A stretch of 64,000 bases of DNA from JACKJK01 sp046159835 (GTDB taxonomy: Bacteria; Pseudomonadota; Alphaproteobacteria; Rhizobiales; Tepidamorphaceae): contig NZ_JBJXCY010000002.1 in the NCBI RefSeq assembly GCF_046159835.1, positions 310,001 through 374,000 on the forward strand, read 5' to 3'. The notes below the pieces were generated by a model. It did no database searches. It was not told where the DNA came from and saw only the letters and a list, made by a program, of their open reading frames with translations. A program made the translations under genes and the position numbers. Of the stretch, positions 18,113 through 26,176 are shown in pieces (positions within the stretch are counted from its first letter, which is position 1; the number at the start of each line of letters is the position of its first letter).

Positions 18113-18775
18113 ATGAGACTTCAGAACAAGACAATTCGCACAGCTCTGAACAAGACTCGCCTGGTTGCTCCCGCCGTTGGGTTGGCTCTTATGGCGAGCG
18201 TCAGTTTCAGTGCTCTTGCACAGGACGCCGGCGGTATCGGCGGTGGCATTGGTGGCGGCATCGGCGGTGGTGGCGCAGGTGCCGGTGCAGGCATCGGTGG
18301 AGGCGGCATTGGCGCCGGTGCAGGTGCCGGCATCGGTGGCGACGGTGCGGATGCAGGCATCGGTGCCAGTGTCGGCGGCGTCGATGGGTCCGCTTCCGCC
18401 AGTATCGGCAGCGGCAGTGCGGACGCGGATGCTAGCGTCAGCACGGGCGGCACGCAGGGTACGGCCTCCATCAGCGTCGGCCGCACCAGCACGGATGCGG
18501 ATGTCAGCGTCGGAACGCTCGGCACGCAGGGTGACGCGTCCGTTTCGGTCGGCGGCGACACGACAGCGAGTGCCAGTGCCGGCCTCTCCACGGGCGATAC
18601 CGGCCAGATCGGTTCGCTTGCCGGCATGAGCCGCGGCGAACTCAGCGCCGCCTTCGGTGCACTTGGCTCCGGGGAAGTTGCCGAACTGCGCAAGACCTGC
18701 CGCGACGTGCTTGCAGCACCCGCCGGATATTCGGCAAATACGCTCAAGGTCTGCAAGGTCATCGCTTCGCTCTGA
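18113..18775 (+). CDS. Exported Gly-rich low-complexity protein
   Basis: A 220-residue protein with a signal peptide (hydrophobic core PAVGLALMASVSF, cleavage after ALA at about residue 36). The mature part begins with runs of GGIGGG and GAGAG units (about 40-80), then changes to Ser/Ala/Thr/Asp-rich imperfect repeats of the kind DASVSTGGTQGTASISVG (about 80-165), and ends in a non-repetitive domain (about 175-220) with two cysteines (KTCRDVL and KVCKVIA). The repeats suggest an extended, wall- or surface-associated structure. The ATG at 18113 follows AAAGGAAAG. A strong terminator follows. I do not recognise a characterised family; function unknown. Confidence 0.7.
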   Translation: MRLQNKTIRTALNKTRLVAPAVGLALMASVSFSALAQDAGGIGGGIGGGIGGGGAGAGAGIGGGGIGAGAGAGIGGDGADAGIGASVGGVDGSASASIGSGSADADASVSTGGTQGTASISVGRTSTDADVSVGTLGTQGDASVSVGGDTTASASAGLSTGDTGQIGSLAGMSRGELSAAFGALGSGEVAELRKTCRDVLAAPAGYSANTLKVCKVIASL

Positions 18776-18820
18776 CCCGGTGATCCGGCCATCGGATGAC
18801 TGAAACGGTGAAACAAGACG

Positions 18821-18852
18821 GGGCGGCAGCACACACACTGCCGCCCTCTTTT
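18821..18852 (+). terminator. Rho-independent terminator after the Gly-rich gene
   Basis: GGGCGGCAG (18821-18829) and CTGCCGCCC (18838-18846) form a perfect nine-pair stem with an 8-base loop, followed by TCTTTT. It isolates the Gly-rich gene from uvrD. Confidence 0.9.
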
Positions 18853-18996
18853 CTCGTCATGTTGGGTGCTCGGAATTGGTGGATCGACGACGCACAACAG
18901 GTCGCGCCGCTGGAAACTGGCGATCCGCCTCGCATATGTCCATATTGCAGCACGAAACGCGAACACGAATCAGGACGATTGGACCTCCGCCACCGT

Positions 18997-21330
18997 ATGT
19001 CAGCGCGCAACGCACCGCTTGAACCACCCGCCCCCCCACAGGGCGGCATCGCCGCGCGCGCACGCGCCGCAGCTGCCCCGCCCTATCTCGACGGGCTGAA
19101 CCCGGAGCAGCGCGAGGCGGTGGAAACGACGGACGGTCCGGTCCTCGTTCTGGCCGGTGCAGGCACCGGCAAGACGCGGGTGCTGACGACGCGTATCGCC
19201 CACATTCTGGCGACCGGGCGCGCACGTCCCGGCCAGATCCTCGCGGTGACTTTCACCAACAAGGCCGCGCGCGAGATGAAGCATCGCATCGGCTCGCTGA
19301 TCGGCCAGTCGGTGGAGGGCATGGCCTGGCTTGGCACGTTCCACGCCATCGGCGTGAAGATCCTGCGCACCCATGCCGAACTCGCCGGCCTCAAGCGCAA
19401 CTTCACGATCCTCGACACCGACGACCAGATCCGCCTGCTGAAGCAGATCATCCAGGCCGAGAACATCGACGACAAGCGCTGGCCCGCCCGGCAACTCGCC
19501 TCGCATATTGATGGCTGGAAGAACCGCGGCATGACGCCGGACAAGGTGCCGCAGGGCGAGGCCTTCGCCTTTGCCAACGGGCGTGGCGCGGAACTCTACC
19601 AGATGTACCAGGACCGGCTGCGCGTGCTGAACGCGGTCGATTTCGGCGACCTTCTGCTGGAGACCCTCGATATCCTGCACAAGCACCCGGACGTGCTGGC
19701 CGAGTACCAGCGCCGCTTTCGCTACGTGCTGGTCGACGAGTACCAGGACACCAACGTCGTCCAGTATCTCTGGCTTAAGCTGCTCGCCCGGCGCGAGGAC
19801 GGCAACCCCGGCAACATTGCCTGCGTGGGCGACGACGACCAGTCGATCTACGGCTGGCGCGGGGCCGACGTCGACAACATCCTGCGCTTCGAGAAGGATT
19901 TTCCGGGTGCCAAGGTCGTGCGGCTGGAGCGCAACTACCGCTCCAAGGCGCATATCCTGACCGCCGCGTCGCATCTGATCGCCCACAACGAGGGCCGCCT
20001 CGGCAAGACCCTGCACACCGACGACGACGATGGCGAGAAGGTCATGGTCGCCTGCGCGTGGGACAGCGAGGAAGAGGCCCGTCTCATCGGCGAGGAGATC
20101 GAGCGTCTCCAGCGCGGTGGAGAAAGCCTGAACGAGATCGCCATTCTCGTGCGCGCGTCGTTCCAGATGCGCGAGTTCGAAGACCGCTTCGTGACGCTCG
20201 GCCTCCCCTATCGCGTCATCGGCGGTCCGCGCTTTTATGAGCGCGCCGAAATTCGCGATGCGATGGCCTACTTCCGCGTGCTGGTGCAGCCCGCCGACGA
20301 TCTCGCCTTCGAGCGCATCGTCAACACGCCGCGCCGCGGTCTTGGCGATGCGACGCTGAAGATCCTGCATGCCTATGCGCGCGCCAACTCGGTACCGCTG
20401 ATACAGGCCGCCGCGGTCATCATCGAAACGGAAGAGCTGAAGCCCAAGCCGCGCAAGTCGCTGCGCGACGTGCTCGACATGTTCGAACGCTGGCGCAACG
20501 AACTGGATTCCACCGCCCATACCGAGCTCGCGCCAATCATCCTCGATGAGTCCGGCTACACGCAGATGTGGCTCGACGACAAGTCGCCGGATGCGCCGGG
20601 ACGGCTGGAAAACCTGAAGGAACTCGTGCGCTCCATGGAGCCGTATGAATCCATGGCCGGCTTCCTCGAACACGTCTCGCTGGTGATGGATGCCGAAACC
20701 GGTGCCGAGCAGGAGGAGAAGGTCTCGCTGATGACGCTTCACTCCGCCAAGGGGCTGGAGTTCGACACCGTCTTCCTTCCCGGCTGGGAAGAAGGCCTGT
20801 TCCCGCACCAGCGCGCGCTGGATGAAAGCGGCAAGTCTGGCCTGGAGGAGGAACGCCGCCTCGCCTATGTCGGCATCACGCGGGCCAAGGAGCGCGCACG
20901 GCTCTACTTCGCCTCCAATCGCCGCATTCACGGGCTGTGGCAGTCGTCCATCCCCTCGCGCTTCCTCGATGAACTCCCGGCGTCTGCCGTGGAAGTCGCC
21001 GAAACCGGTTCGGTCTCCGGCAACTGGGGTTATGGCGCGAGCCGCTTCGACAATCGCGAGAGTTTCTCCAGCCCCTATGACACGCCGGGCTGGCAGCGCG
21101 CCCAGAGCCGCAAGGCATCGGGCTATCGCACGTCCCAGCCGCGGATGATCGAGGGCGAGATCATCGCCCGGTCGTCCGGCGGCGCCTCGGCCTTCGAGAA
21201 GGGCGAGCGCGTGTTCCACCAGAAGTTCGGCTACGGCAAGATCATGTCCATCGACGGGAACAAGATGACCGTCGATTTCGAGAAGGCCGGCTCCAAGCGC
21301 GTCATCGATTCCTTCCTCGAGAAGCAATAG
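18997..21330 (+). CDS. UvrD/PcrA-type DNA helicase
   Basis: A 777-residue superfamily 1A helicase that unwinds DNA 3' to 5' in nucleotide excision and mismatch repair. Motifs appear in order: Q-motif region LDGLNPEQREAV, Walker A AGAGTGKT (about 53-60), LAVTFTNKAAREM, Walker B LVDEYQDTN, GDDDQSIYGWRGAD, RLERNYRS, VSLMTLHSAKGLEFD and YVGITRAKERARLYFA. The C-terminal tail (VFHQKFGYGKIMSIDGNKM) matches the PcrA/UvrD tail thought to bind RNA polymerase. The start at 18997 (MSARNAPLEPP) is chosen because the frame upstream runs through the terminator region. UvrD or PcrA is the likely name. Confidence 0.93.
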   Translation: MSARNAPLEPPAPPQGGIAARARAAAAPPYLDGLNPEQREAVETTDGPVLVLAGAGTGKTRVLTTRIAHILATGRARPGQILAVTFTNKAAREMKHRIGSLIGQSVEGMAWLGTFHAIGVKILRTHAELAGLKRNFTILDTDDQIRLLKQIIQAENIDDKRWPARQLASHIDGWKNRGMTPDKVPQGEAFAFANGRGAELYQMYQDRLRVLNAVDFGDLLLETLDILHKHPDVLAEYQRRFRYVLVDEYQDTNVVQYLWLKLLARREDGNPGNIACVGDDDQSIYGWRGADVDNILRFEKDFPGAKVVRLERNYRSKAHILTAASHLIAHNEGRLGKTLHTDDDDGEKVMVACAWDSEEEARLIGEEIERLQRGGESLNEIAILVRASFQMREFEDRFVTLGLPYRVIGGPRFYERAEIRDAMAYFRVLVQPADDLAFERIVNTPRRGLGDATLKILHAYARANSVPLIQAAAVIIETEELKPKPRKSLRDVLDMFERWRNELDSTAHTELAPIILDESGYTQMWLDDKSPDAPGRLENLKELVRSMEPYESMAGFLEHVSLVMDAETGAEQEEKVSLMTLHSAKGLEFDTVFLPGWEEGLFPHQRALDESGKSGLEEERRLAYVGITRAKERARLYFASNRRIHGLWQSSIPSRFLDELPASAVEVAETGSVSGNWGYGASRFDNRESFSSPYDTPGWQRAQSRKASGYRTSQPRMIEGEIIARSSGGASAFEKGERVFHQKFGYGKIMSIDGNKMTVDFEKAGSKRVIDSFLEKQ

Positions 21331-21340
21331 GGAACACCCC

Positions 21341-22444
21341 GTGAGCGAGGCCCCGCACATCCTGATCGTCGGCGCTGGCCCGGTCGGGCTGGCAGCGGCC
21401 GTGGAACTTCACCGCCGGGGTTTCAGCTTCCGCATCATCGACCGCTCGGCTGGCCCGCGCACACAGTCGCGCGCGCTCGCGGTCCAGCCAACGACGCTGA
21501 CGATGATGGAGCCCTCCGGCCTGACCGAACGCTTCCTTGAAGCGGGCAACAAGATCCGCCGCATGAAGATCTACGCGGAGGATTCGCAGCTCACCTCGCT
21601 GGAACTCTCCAATCTCGGCCACAGGTACAGCTTCCTGCTGTCGCTGCCGCAATCGCAAACCGAGCATCTCTTCATCGACTGGCTGGCCGAGCGCGGCATT
21701 GCCGTCGAGTGGAACTGCTCGCTGACCAGCCTCAACATCGCCAACGGCACCGCACAGGTCGAATTGCTCCATGAAGGGCGCACCCACAACGAGAGTTTCG
21801 GCCTCGTGCTGGGAGCAGACGGGTCACGCTCCGCCGTGCGGGAAGCCGCCGGCATCGGATTCGCGGGCGACAGGATGGAGGAGGAATTCTCGCTCATCGA
21901 CGTGCGCCCGCCCGGCGGAGTTGATCCGCACGAGGCAATCGCCCGCATAACCGAGCATGGCATTCTCGGCGCCATCCCCCTCGACGAGAAGACCATCCGC
22001 TATGTTGCCGACGGCCCGGATATCGAGGCGCGACTGCCGGAAGATGCGCGCGGCGGCGACACCATCTGGCAGTCGACTTTCCACATTTCCTACCACGTGG
22101 CCGAAACCTTCGCGAAGCCGCCGGTGTATCTTGCAGGCGATGCCGCCCACATCCATTCCCCGGTTGGCGGACGCGGCATGAATCTCGGCATCGAGGATGC
22201 CTGCTGGTTCGCGTGGCTGCTGGAACAGGACCGGCTGGACGAGTATTCCGCCACCCGGAAAGAAGCCGCAGAGGGCGTCGTCGGCCTGACGCGTGGGCTG
22301 ACCGACACCATAACCTCGCGCAATCCGTTCGTCCGGTTCGCGTTCAAGTCGCTTCTGCGCGTTGCCTTCTCGCTCGCGCCGGTCCAGAAGATGGCGCTTC
22401 GCCGCCTGACAGGTGCGGGAACCGCGCCTGCGCCCTGGCTCTGA
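21341..22444 (+). CDS. FAD-dependent monooxygenase
   Basis: A 367-residue flavoprotein of the PHBH/aromatic hydroxylase fold. The N-terminal Rossmann motif is ILIVGAGPVGLAAAVELHRRG; the middle GADGSRSAVREAAGI is the second FAD motif, and YLAGDAAHIHSPVGGRGMNLGIEDA is the third, including the Gly-Asp that binds the ribityl chain. It begins with GTG at 21341, 10 bases after uvrD, so it is probably cotranscribed with uvrD. It lacks the extra C-terminal thioredoxin-like domain of some phenol hydroxylases. Substrate unknown. Confidence 0.85.
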   Translation: MSEAPHILIVGAGPVGLAAAVELHRRGFSFRIIDRSAGPRTQSRALAVQPTTLTMMEPSGLTERFLEAGNKIRRMKIYAEDSQLTSLELSNLGHRYSFLLSLPQSQTEHLFIDWLAERGIAVEWNCSLTSLNIANGTAQVELLHEGRTHNESFGLVLGADGSRSAVREAAGIGFAGDRMEEEFSLIDVRPPGGVDPHEAIARITEHGILGAIPLDEKTIRYVADGPDIEARLPEDARGGDTIWQSTFHISYHVAETFAKPPVYLAGDAAHIHSPVGGRGMNLGIEDACWFAWLLEQDRLDEYSATRKEAAEGVVGLTRGLTDTITSRNPFVRFAFKSLLRVAFSLAPVQKMALRRLTGAGTAPAPWL

Positions 22445-22471
22445 CCTGACGCTCACCGAAGAAGACGACCG

Positions 22472-23341
22472 ATGTACCTGCTCCGCATGCCCGCGACCGG
22501 CGCCGCCGACGCTGATTCAATCGTCGACTTGCTGCTGGCCCTGCCCGACCCGGACACGAGCGCAGCCGCCGCGCTGGAAATCGAGAATGCGTGGCGCGTC
22601 GATGCCTATTACACCGAGGAACCCGGCGAAGACGACATCGCGCGCATCCTCAACCTCATCGACACGCCGGAGGGCTTCGAGCGCACCACGGAGATCATCG
22701 CGCTGGCCGACCAGGACTGGGTCCTTTCCAGCCTCGAGGCCCTGCCGCCGGTTGCAGCAGGCCGCTTCATTGTCCATGGGCGCCACGACCGCGACCGCGT
22801 GAAGCCGAACCAGATCGGGATCGAGATCGAGGCGGGCCTCGCCTTCGGCACCGGCCACCACGGCACCACCAAGGGCTGCCTGCTGGCGATTAGCGAGGTT
22901 TTGAAGCGCGGCACTCCGGCTAATGCGCTCGATGTGGGCACCGGCACGGGCATTCTTGCCATTGCGATTGCTCGCGCCGCGCACGCACCGGTGCTCGCGA
23001 CCGATATCGACCGCGACGCCGTTACCGTCTCGCTGGAAAACGTCCGCGCCAATGCCGCCGCATCCTATGTCGACGTGGTTCAGGCCGACGGCGTGAAGAT
23101 GGACAACGTTGTCTCGCGCGGCCCCTACGACCTGATCGTCGCCAACATCCTCGCGAATCCGCTGGTCGCCATGGCCACCGGCATCGCCAACCTCTCGGTC
23201 CCCGGAACCCGGCTCATCCTGTCCGGCCTGCTGACATGGCAGGGGCGGCAGGTCATCGCCGCCTATCGCAACCGGGGTTTCGTGCTCGTGCGCCGCTACG
23301 CGCTCGACGGATGGCTGACGCTGGAAATGGAAAAGCACTGA
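22472..23341 (+). CDS. prmA: Ribosomal protein L11 methyltransferase
   Basis: A 289-residue SAM-dependent methyltransferase that trimethylates ribosomal protein L11. The SAM-binding motif is ALDVGTGTGILAIAIAR and the catalytic-domain motif LIVANILANPLVAMA follows, with GLAFGTGHHGTTKGCL before it, a set diagnostic for PrmA. The first 100 residues form the L11-binding part, more divergent than the rest. It lies 27 bases after the monooxygenase gene and is followed by a hairpin terminator. Confidence 0.92.
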   Translation: MYLLRMPATGAADADSIVDLLLALPDPDTSAAAALEIENAWRVDAYYTEEPGEDDIARILNLIDTPEGFERTTEIIALADQDWVLSSLEALPPVAAGRFIVHGRHDRDRVKPNQIGIEIEAGLAFGTGHHGTTKGCLLAISEVLKRGTPANALDVGTGTGILAIAIARAAHAPVLATDIDRDAVTVSLENVRANAAASYVDVVQADGVKMDNVVSRGPYDLIVANILANPLVAMATGIANLSVPGTRLILSGLLTWQGRQVIAAYRNRGFVLVRRYALDGWLTLEMEKH

Positions 23342-23370
23342 AGCTTCGGTTTCTGCGCGCACAAAGAAAA

Positions 23371-23392
23371 AGCCCGGAGGAAACTCCGGGCT
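23371..23392. terminator. Bidirectional terminator between prmA and the small convergent gene
   Basis: AGCCCGGAG (23371-23379) and CTCCGGGCT (23384-23392) form a perfect nine-pair stem with a GAAA loop. T-rich sequence follows on the plus strand and a TTTTTCT stretch follows on the minus strand, so it can serve both converging genes. Confidence 0.88.
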
Positions 23393-23432
23393 TTCTCATG
23401 TTCGATTGTTTCAGGCGTGGCTGAAAGCGGGC

Positions 23433-23663
23433 TTAGCCCTGCTCGTGCCAGCGGCCGCTGTTGATGTACGCCTCACGAACATGCTCCGGCGCATTCATCA
23501 GTCGGGCATAGAACGGGTCCATGCGCTCGATCTGGCGACGGGCTTCCTGCGTGCGGGCATCGACAACACGGTCGAAGAAGCGGGCCAGCAGCGGGCGCTT
23601 CGTGGTGCCGGTGGCGCGGTCGGCGGTCGGTGTGGCAACGGTGTCAAAGGTGGTTGTAGCCAT
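23433..23663 (-). CDS. Small conserved-looking protein of unknown function
   Basis: A 76-residue protein. The first 30 residues are Thr/Ala-rich (MATTTFDTVATPTADRATG) and likely disordered; the rest is a charged helical segment ending FYARLMNAPEHVREAYINSGRW. The ATG at 23663 has GGAGAG 6 bases upstream, and a good terminator lies after the stop, which together support a real gene. No signal peptide, no cysteines. I do not recognise a characterised family. The 267 bases upstream, up to the divergent aminopeptidase gene, are AT-rich and probably hold both promoters, but no convincing boxes could be fixed. Confidence 0.6.
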   Translation of the reverse strand: MATTTFDTVATPTADRATGTTKRPLLARFFDRVVDARTQEARRQIERMDPFYARLMNAPEHVREAYINSGRWHEQG

Positions 23664-23930
23664 GATTCTCTCCATTCACTGGCTGGGAATTTGCTGCTTT
23701 GCACACACAGCGAATTCATCAAATCGTTCGTGAACATGAAGATAATGCTGGTATACCAATCCAAGTACCCTTGAGAACGCATGGCTTCTGCGAAGTTTTT
23801 GCATGTGCGAAAAGAAACGTACTGCACTGCACAAATTCGGTGCATCAAACCGCCTCTGTTGCCTGTTCCTGCATAAGGCGGCATCAATTCGCAGGCCCCG
23901 CCCAAATCTGCGTATACGGAGCGCGTTTCC

Positions 23931-25751
23931 ATGTTTCAGAGTTTCGAGGTCGTCACCGATCCGGCGAACGGAAAACCGCGCCTTGAAGCGCTTCGCGCGG
24001 AGTTGAAGCGGCGCGATCTGGACGGATTCCTGATTCCCCGCGCCGACGTGCACCAGGGTGAGTATGTGGCTGCCCGCGACGATCGCCTCGCGTGGCTGAC
24101 CGGCTTCACCGGCTCTGCTGGCTTTGCAGCAACGCTTGGCGACAAGGCCGCGATCTTCGTCGACGGACGCTACACCATCCAGGCTCGCGAGCAGGTCGAC
24201 GTGGGCGCCTTCGACCACCTGTCTTATCCCGATCCGGGCCTGTCCGGCTGGCTGGAGGAAAACCTCCAAAGCGGACAGAAGCTCGGCTTCGACCCGTGGC
24301 TGCACACGCTGCGCGAGAAGCGGCAGCTTGAGAAGCTCTGCAAGCGGGCCGGCGCGATGCTCGTCGCGGTCGACACCAACCCGCTCGACGCCGTCTGGGA
24401 CGACCAGCCCGATGGCCCCAGCGAGCCGGTCGAGCTGCACCCGGCCGAACTCGCCGGAAAGCCCAGCTCGGAAAAGCTGATGGAAATCGCCGGCAAGCTG
24501 GTGAAGGCCGGCGCCGATGCCTGCATCCTGACCGAGCCGGAAGCAGTCGCCTGGACCTTCAACATTCGCGGCCATGACCTGCCGCACCTGCCGGTGGCGC
24601 TGTCCTTCGCCATCGTCCATTCCGATGCGCGCGCGGAAATCTTCATCGATGCGGCAAAGCTCGGCGACGATGTGCGCGAGACGCTCGCTGGTTCCGCCGA
24701 CCTGTTCCCGGTCGATGCCTTCGAGAACCATCTCACGGCACTGGGGAAAGACGGCAAGGCTGTCCTCATCAACCCGTCGCGCGCGGCGAGCGCCATCGCC
24801 ATGGCGATCACCGAAGCCGGCGGCACGCTGGTGGAGGAAGGCGACCCGGTCGAGAAGCTGCGCGCAGTGAAGAACGAGGCCGAGCAGCAAGGCTCCCGCG
24901 CCGCGCACAAGCGCGATGGGCTTGCCATGATCCGCTTCCTCGCCTGGCTCGACCGCGAGGCGCTGTCCGGCGGCCACGACGAGATTTCCGCTGCCCGAAA
25001 GCTGGAGGAACTTCGCACCGAGACAGGTGAACTGCGCGACATCTCCTTCGACACGATCTCGGCCTTCGGCCCGCATGCCGCCCTGCCCCATTACCGGGTC
25101 AACTCGGCTTCGAATCTCGAGTTTGAGGCGAACGCCATCTACCTTGTGGATTCCGGCGCGCAATACCGCGACGGAACGACCGACATCACCCGCACCATCG
25201 TCTTTGGCATGGCCGATGCCGACATGCGCCGCACCTACACGCTGGTGCTGAAGGGCCACATCGCCATCGACACGGTGAAATTTCCGAAAGGCACCTCCGG
25301 CGCGCAGCTCGATACGCTCGCCCGCTACCATCTCTGGCAGGAGGGCCTCGATTTCGACCACGGCACCGGCCACGGCATCGGCAGCTATCTCTCGGTGCAC
25401 GAAGGCCCGCAGCGCATCTCCAAGCTTGGCTCGGTTGCGCTGGAACCCGGCATGATCCTGTCCAACGAACCGGGCTACTACCGCGAAGGCGCGTTCGGCA
25501 TCCGGCTGGAAAACCTCATCCTCGTGCGCGAGGCGGACGAAGTGCCCGGCGCGGAGCGCACCCTCTACGATTTCGAGACGCTGACCTTCACGCCGTTCGA
25601 CCGCAGGCTGATCGATACCGCCCTGTTGAGCGAGGACGAAATCGGCTGGATCGATGAGTATCACGCCACGACGCGGGAGATGTTTGCAGGCGATCTGGAC
25701 GACGCCGACCGGCAATGGCTGGAAGCCGCAACCGCGCCGCTGGAACGATAG
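23931..25751 (+). CDS. Aminopeptidase P family Xaa-Pro peptidase (M24B)
   Basis: A 606-residue metallopeptidase that removes N-terminal residues preceding proline. Two creatinase-like N-terminal domains (about 15-140 and 165-310) precede the pita-bread catalytic domain. The metal ligands are visible in YLVDSGAQYRDGTTDITRT (two Asp), FDHGTGHGIGS (His), ILSNEPGYY (Glu) and FGIRLENLIL (Glu). The length of about 600 residues matches the long eukaryote-like XPNPEP1 subgroup also found in rhizobia, longer than E. coli PepP. It is divergent from the 76-residue gene and convergent with the cupin gene. Confidence 0.92.
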   Translation: MFQSFEVVTDPANGKPRLEALRAELKRRDLDGFLIPRADVHQGEYVAARDDRLAWLTGFTGSAGFAATLGDKAAIFVDGRYTIQAREQVDVGAFDHLSYPDPGLSGWLEENLQSGQKLGFDPWLHTLREKRQLEKLCKRAGAMLVAVDTNPLDAVWDDQPDGPSEPVELHPAELAGKPSSEKLMEIAGKLVKAGADACILTEPEAVAWTFNIRGHDLPHLPVALSFAIVHSDARAEIFIDAAKLGDDVRETLAGSADLFPVDAFENHLTALGKDGKAVLINPSRAASAIAMAITEAGGTLVEEGDPVEKLRAVKNEAEQQGSRAAHKRDGLAMIRFLAWLDREALSGGHDEISAARKLEELRTETGELRDISFDTISAFGPHAALPHYRVNSASNLEFEANAIYLVDSGAQYRDGTTDITRTIVFGMADADMRRTYTLVLKGHIAIDTVKFPKGTSGAQLDTLARYHLWQEGLDFDHGTGHGIGSYLSVHEGPQRISKLGSVALEPGMILSNEPGYYREGAFGIRLENLILVREADEVPGAERTLYDFETLTFTPFDRRLIDTALLSEDEIGWIDEYHATTREMFAGDLDDADRQWLEAATAPLER

Positions 25752-25771
25752 CGCGACAGCGGTTTCGCACG

Positions 25772-26128
25772 TCAGATTCGCGGCTTCGGTGCCGGCACCC
25801 GGTCAGCATCGCCGGAATTCGGCTCGCCCTTCGGTTCGATCAGCAGAACCTTGACCTCATCCTTCGCGCGCGGACGGTGCACCACGCCCTTGGGCACCAC
25901 GAACATCTCGCCGGCCCGGACCGTGCGTGGTTCTTCACCCTCGATATCCATCTCCATCTCTCCCTCCAGAACCAGGAAGAAGTCGTCCGTGGCGTCGTGC
26001 TTGTGGAAGGGAAATTCGCCCTTGAACTTGACGACCATGACATCGTTGTCGTTGTAGTCCGCGACAACGTGCGGGTCCCAGTGACTGGAAAACTGCTCGA
26101 GCTTTTCGCCAATGTTGATCGTCTTCAT
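25772..26128 (-). CDS. Small cupin-domain protein
   Basis: A 118-residue single-domain cupin. Cupin motif 1 is FPFHKHDATDDFFLVLEGEMEM, with two His and the later Glu as possible metal ligands, and motif 2 is AGEMFVVPKGVVHRPRA, with its His. The ATG at 26128 (MKTINIGEKLEQ) is favoured over a start 16 codons upstream because GAAGGA lies near it. It lies 48 bases after the ligA stop, so it may be read through from the ligA operon. The small molecule bound is unknown. Confidence 0.82.
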   Translation of the reverse strand: MKTINIGEKLEQFSSHWDPHVVADYNDNDVMVVKFKGEFPFHKHDATDDFFLVLEGEMEMDIEGEEPRTVRAGEMFVVPKGVVHRPRAKDEVKVLLIEPKGEPNSGDADRVPAPKPRI

Positions 26129-26176
26129 GTCCGGCCATCCTTCTTCAATTCGCGGGTGATGCCTCGCTGGCAGCAA

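Noticed and set aside
18220..18620. Repetitive DNA in the Gly-rich gene as a CRISPR-like or tandem repeat array
   Set aside because: The repeats are imperfect, in frame and in multiples of codons; they reflect protein composition, with no equal repeats or spacers.
19000..21360. A very long open frame on the minus strand opposite the UvrD helicase gene
   Set aside because: It mirrors the helicase codons in a GC-rich genome, has no family similarity and no ribosome binding site. The same holds for long antisense frames opposite the aminopeptidase (23676-25715), MscS (60085-62304) and other genes.
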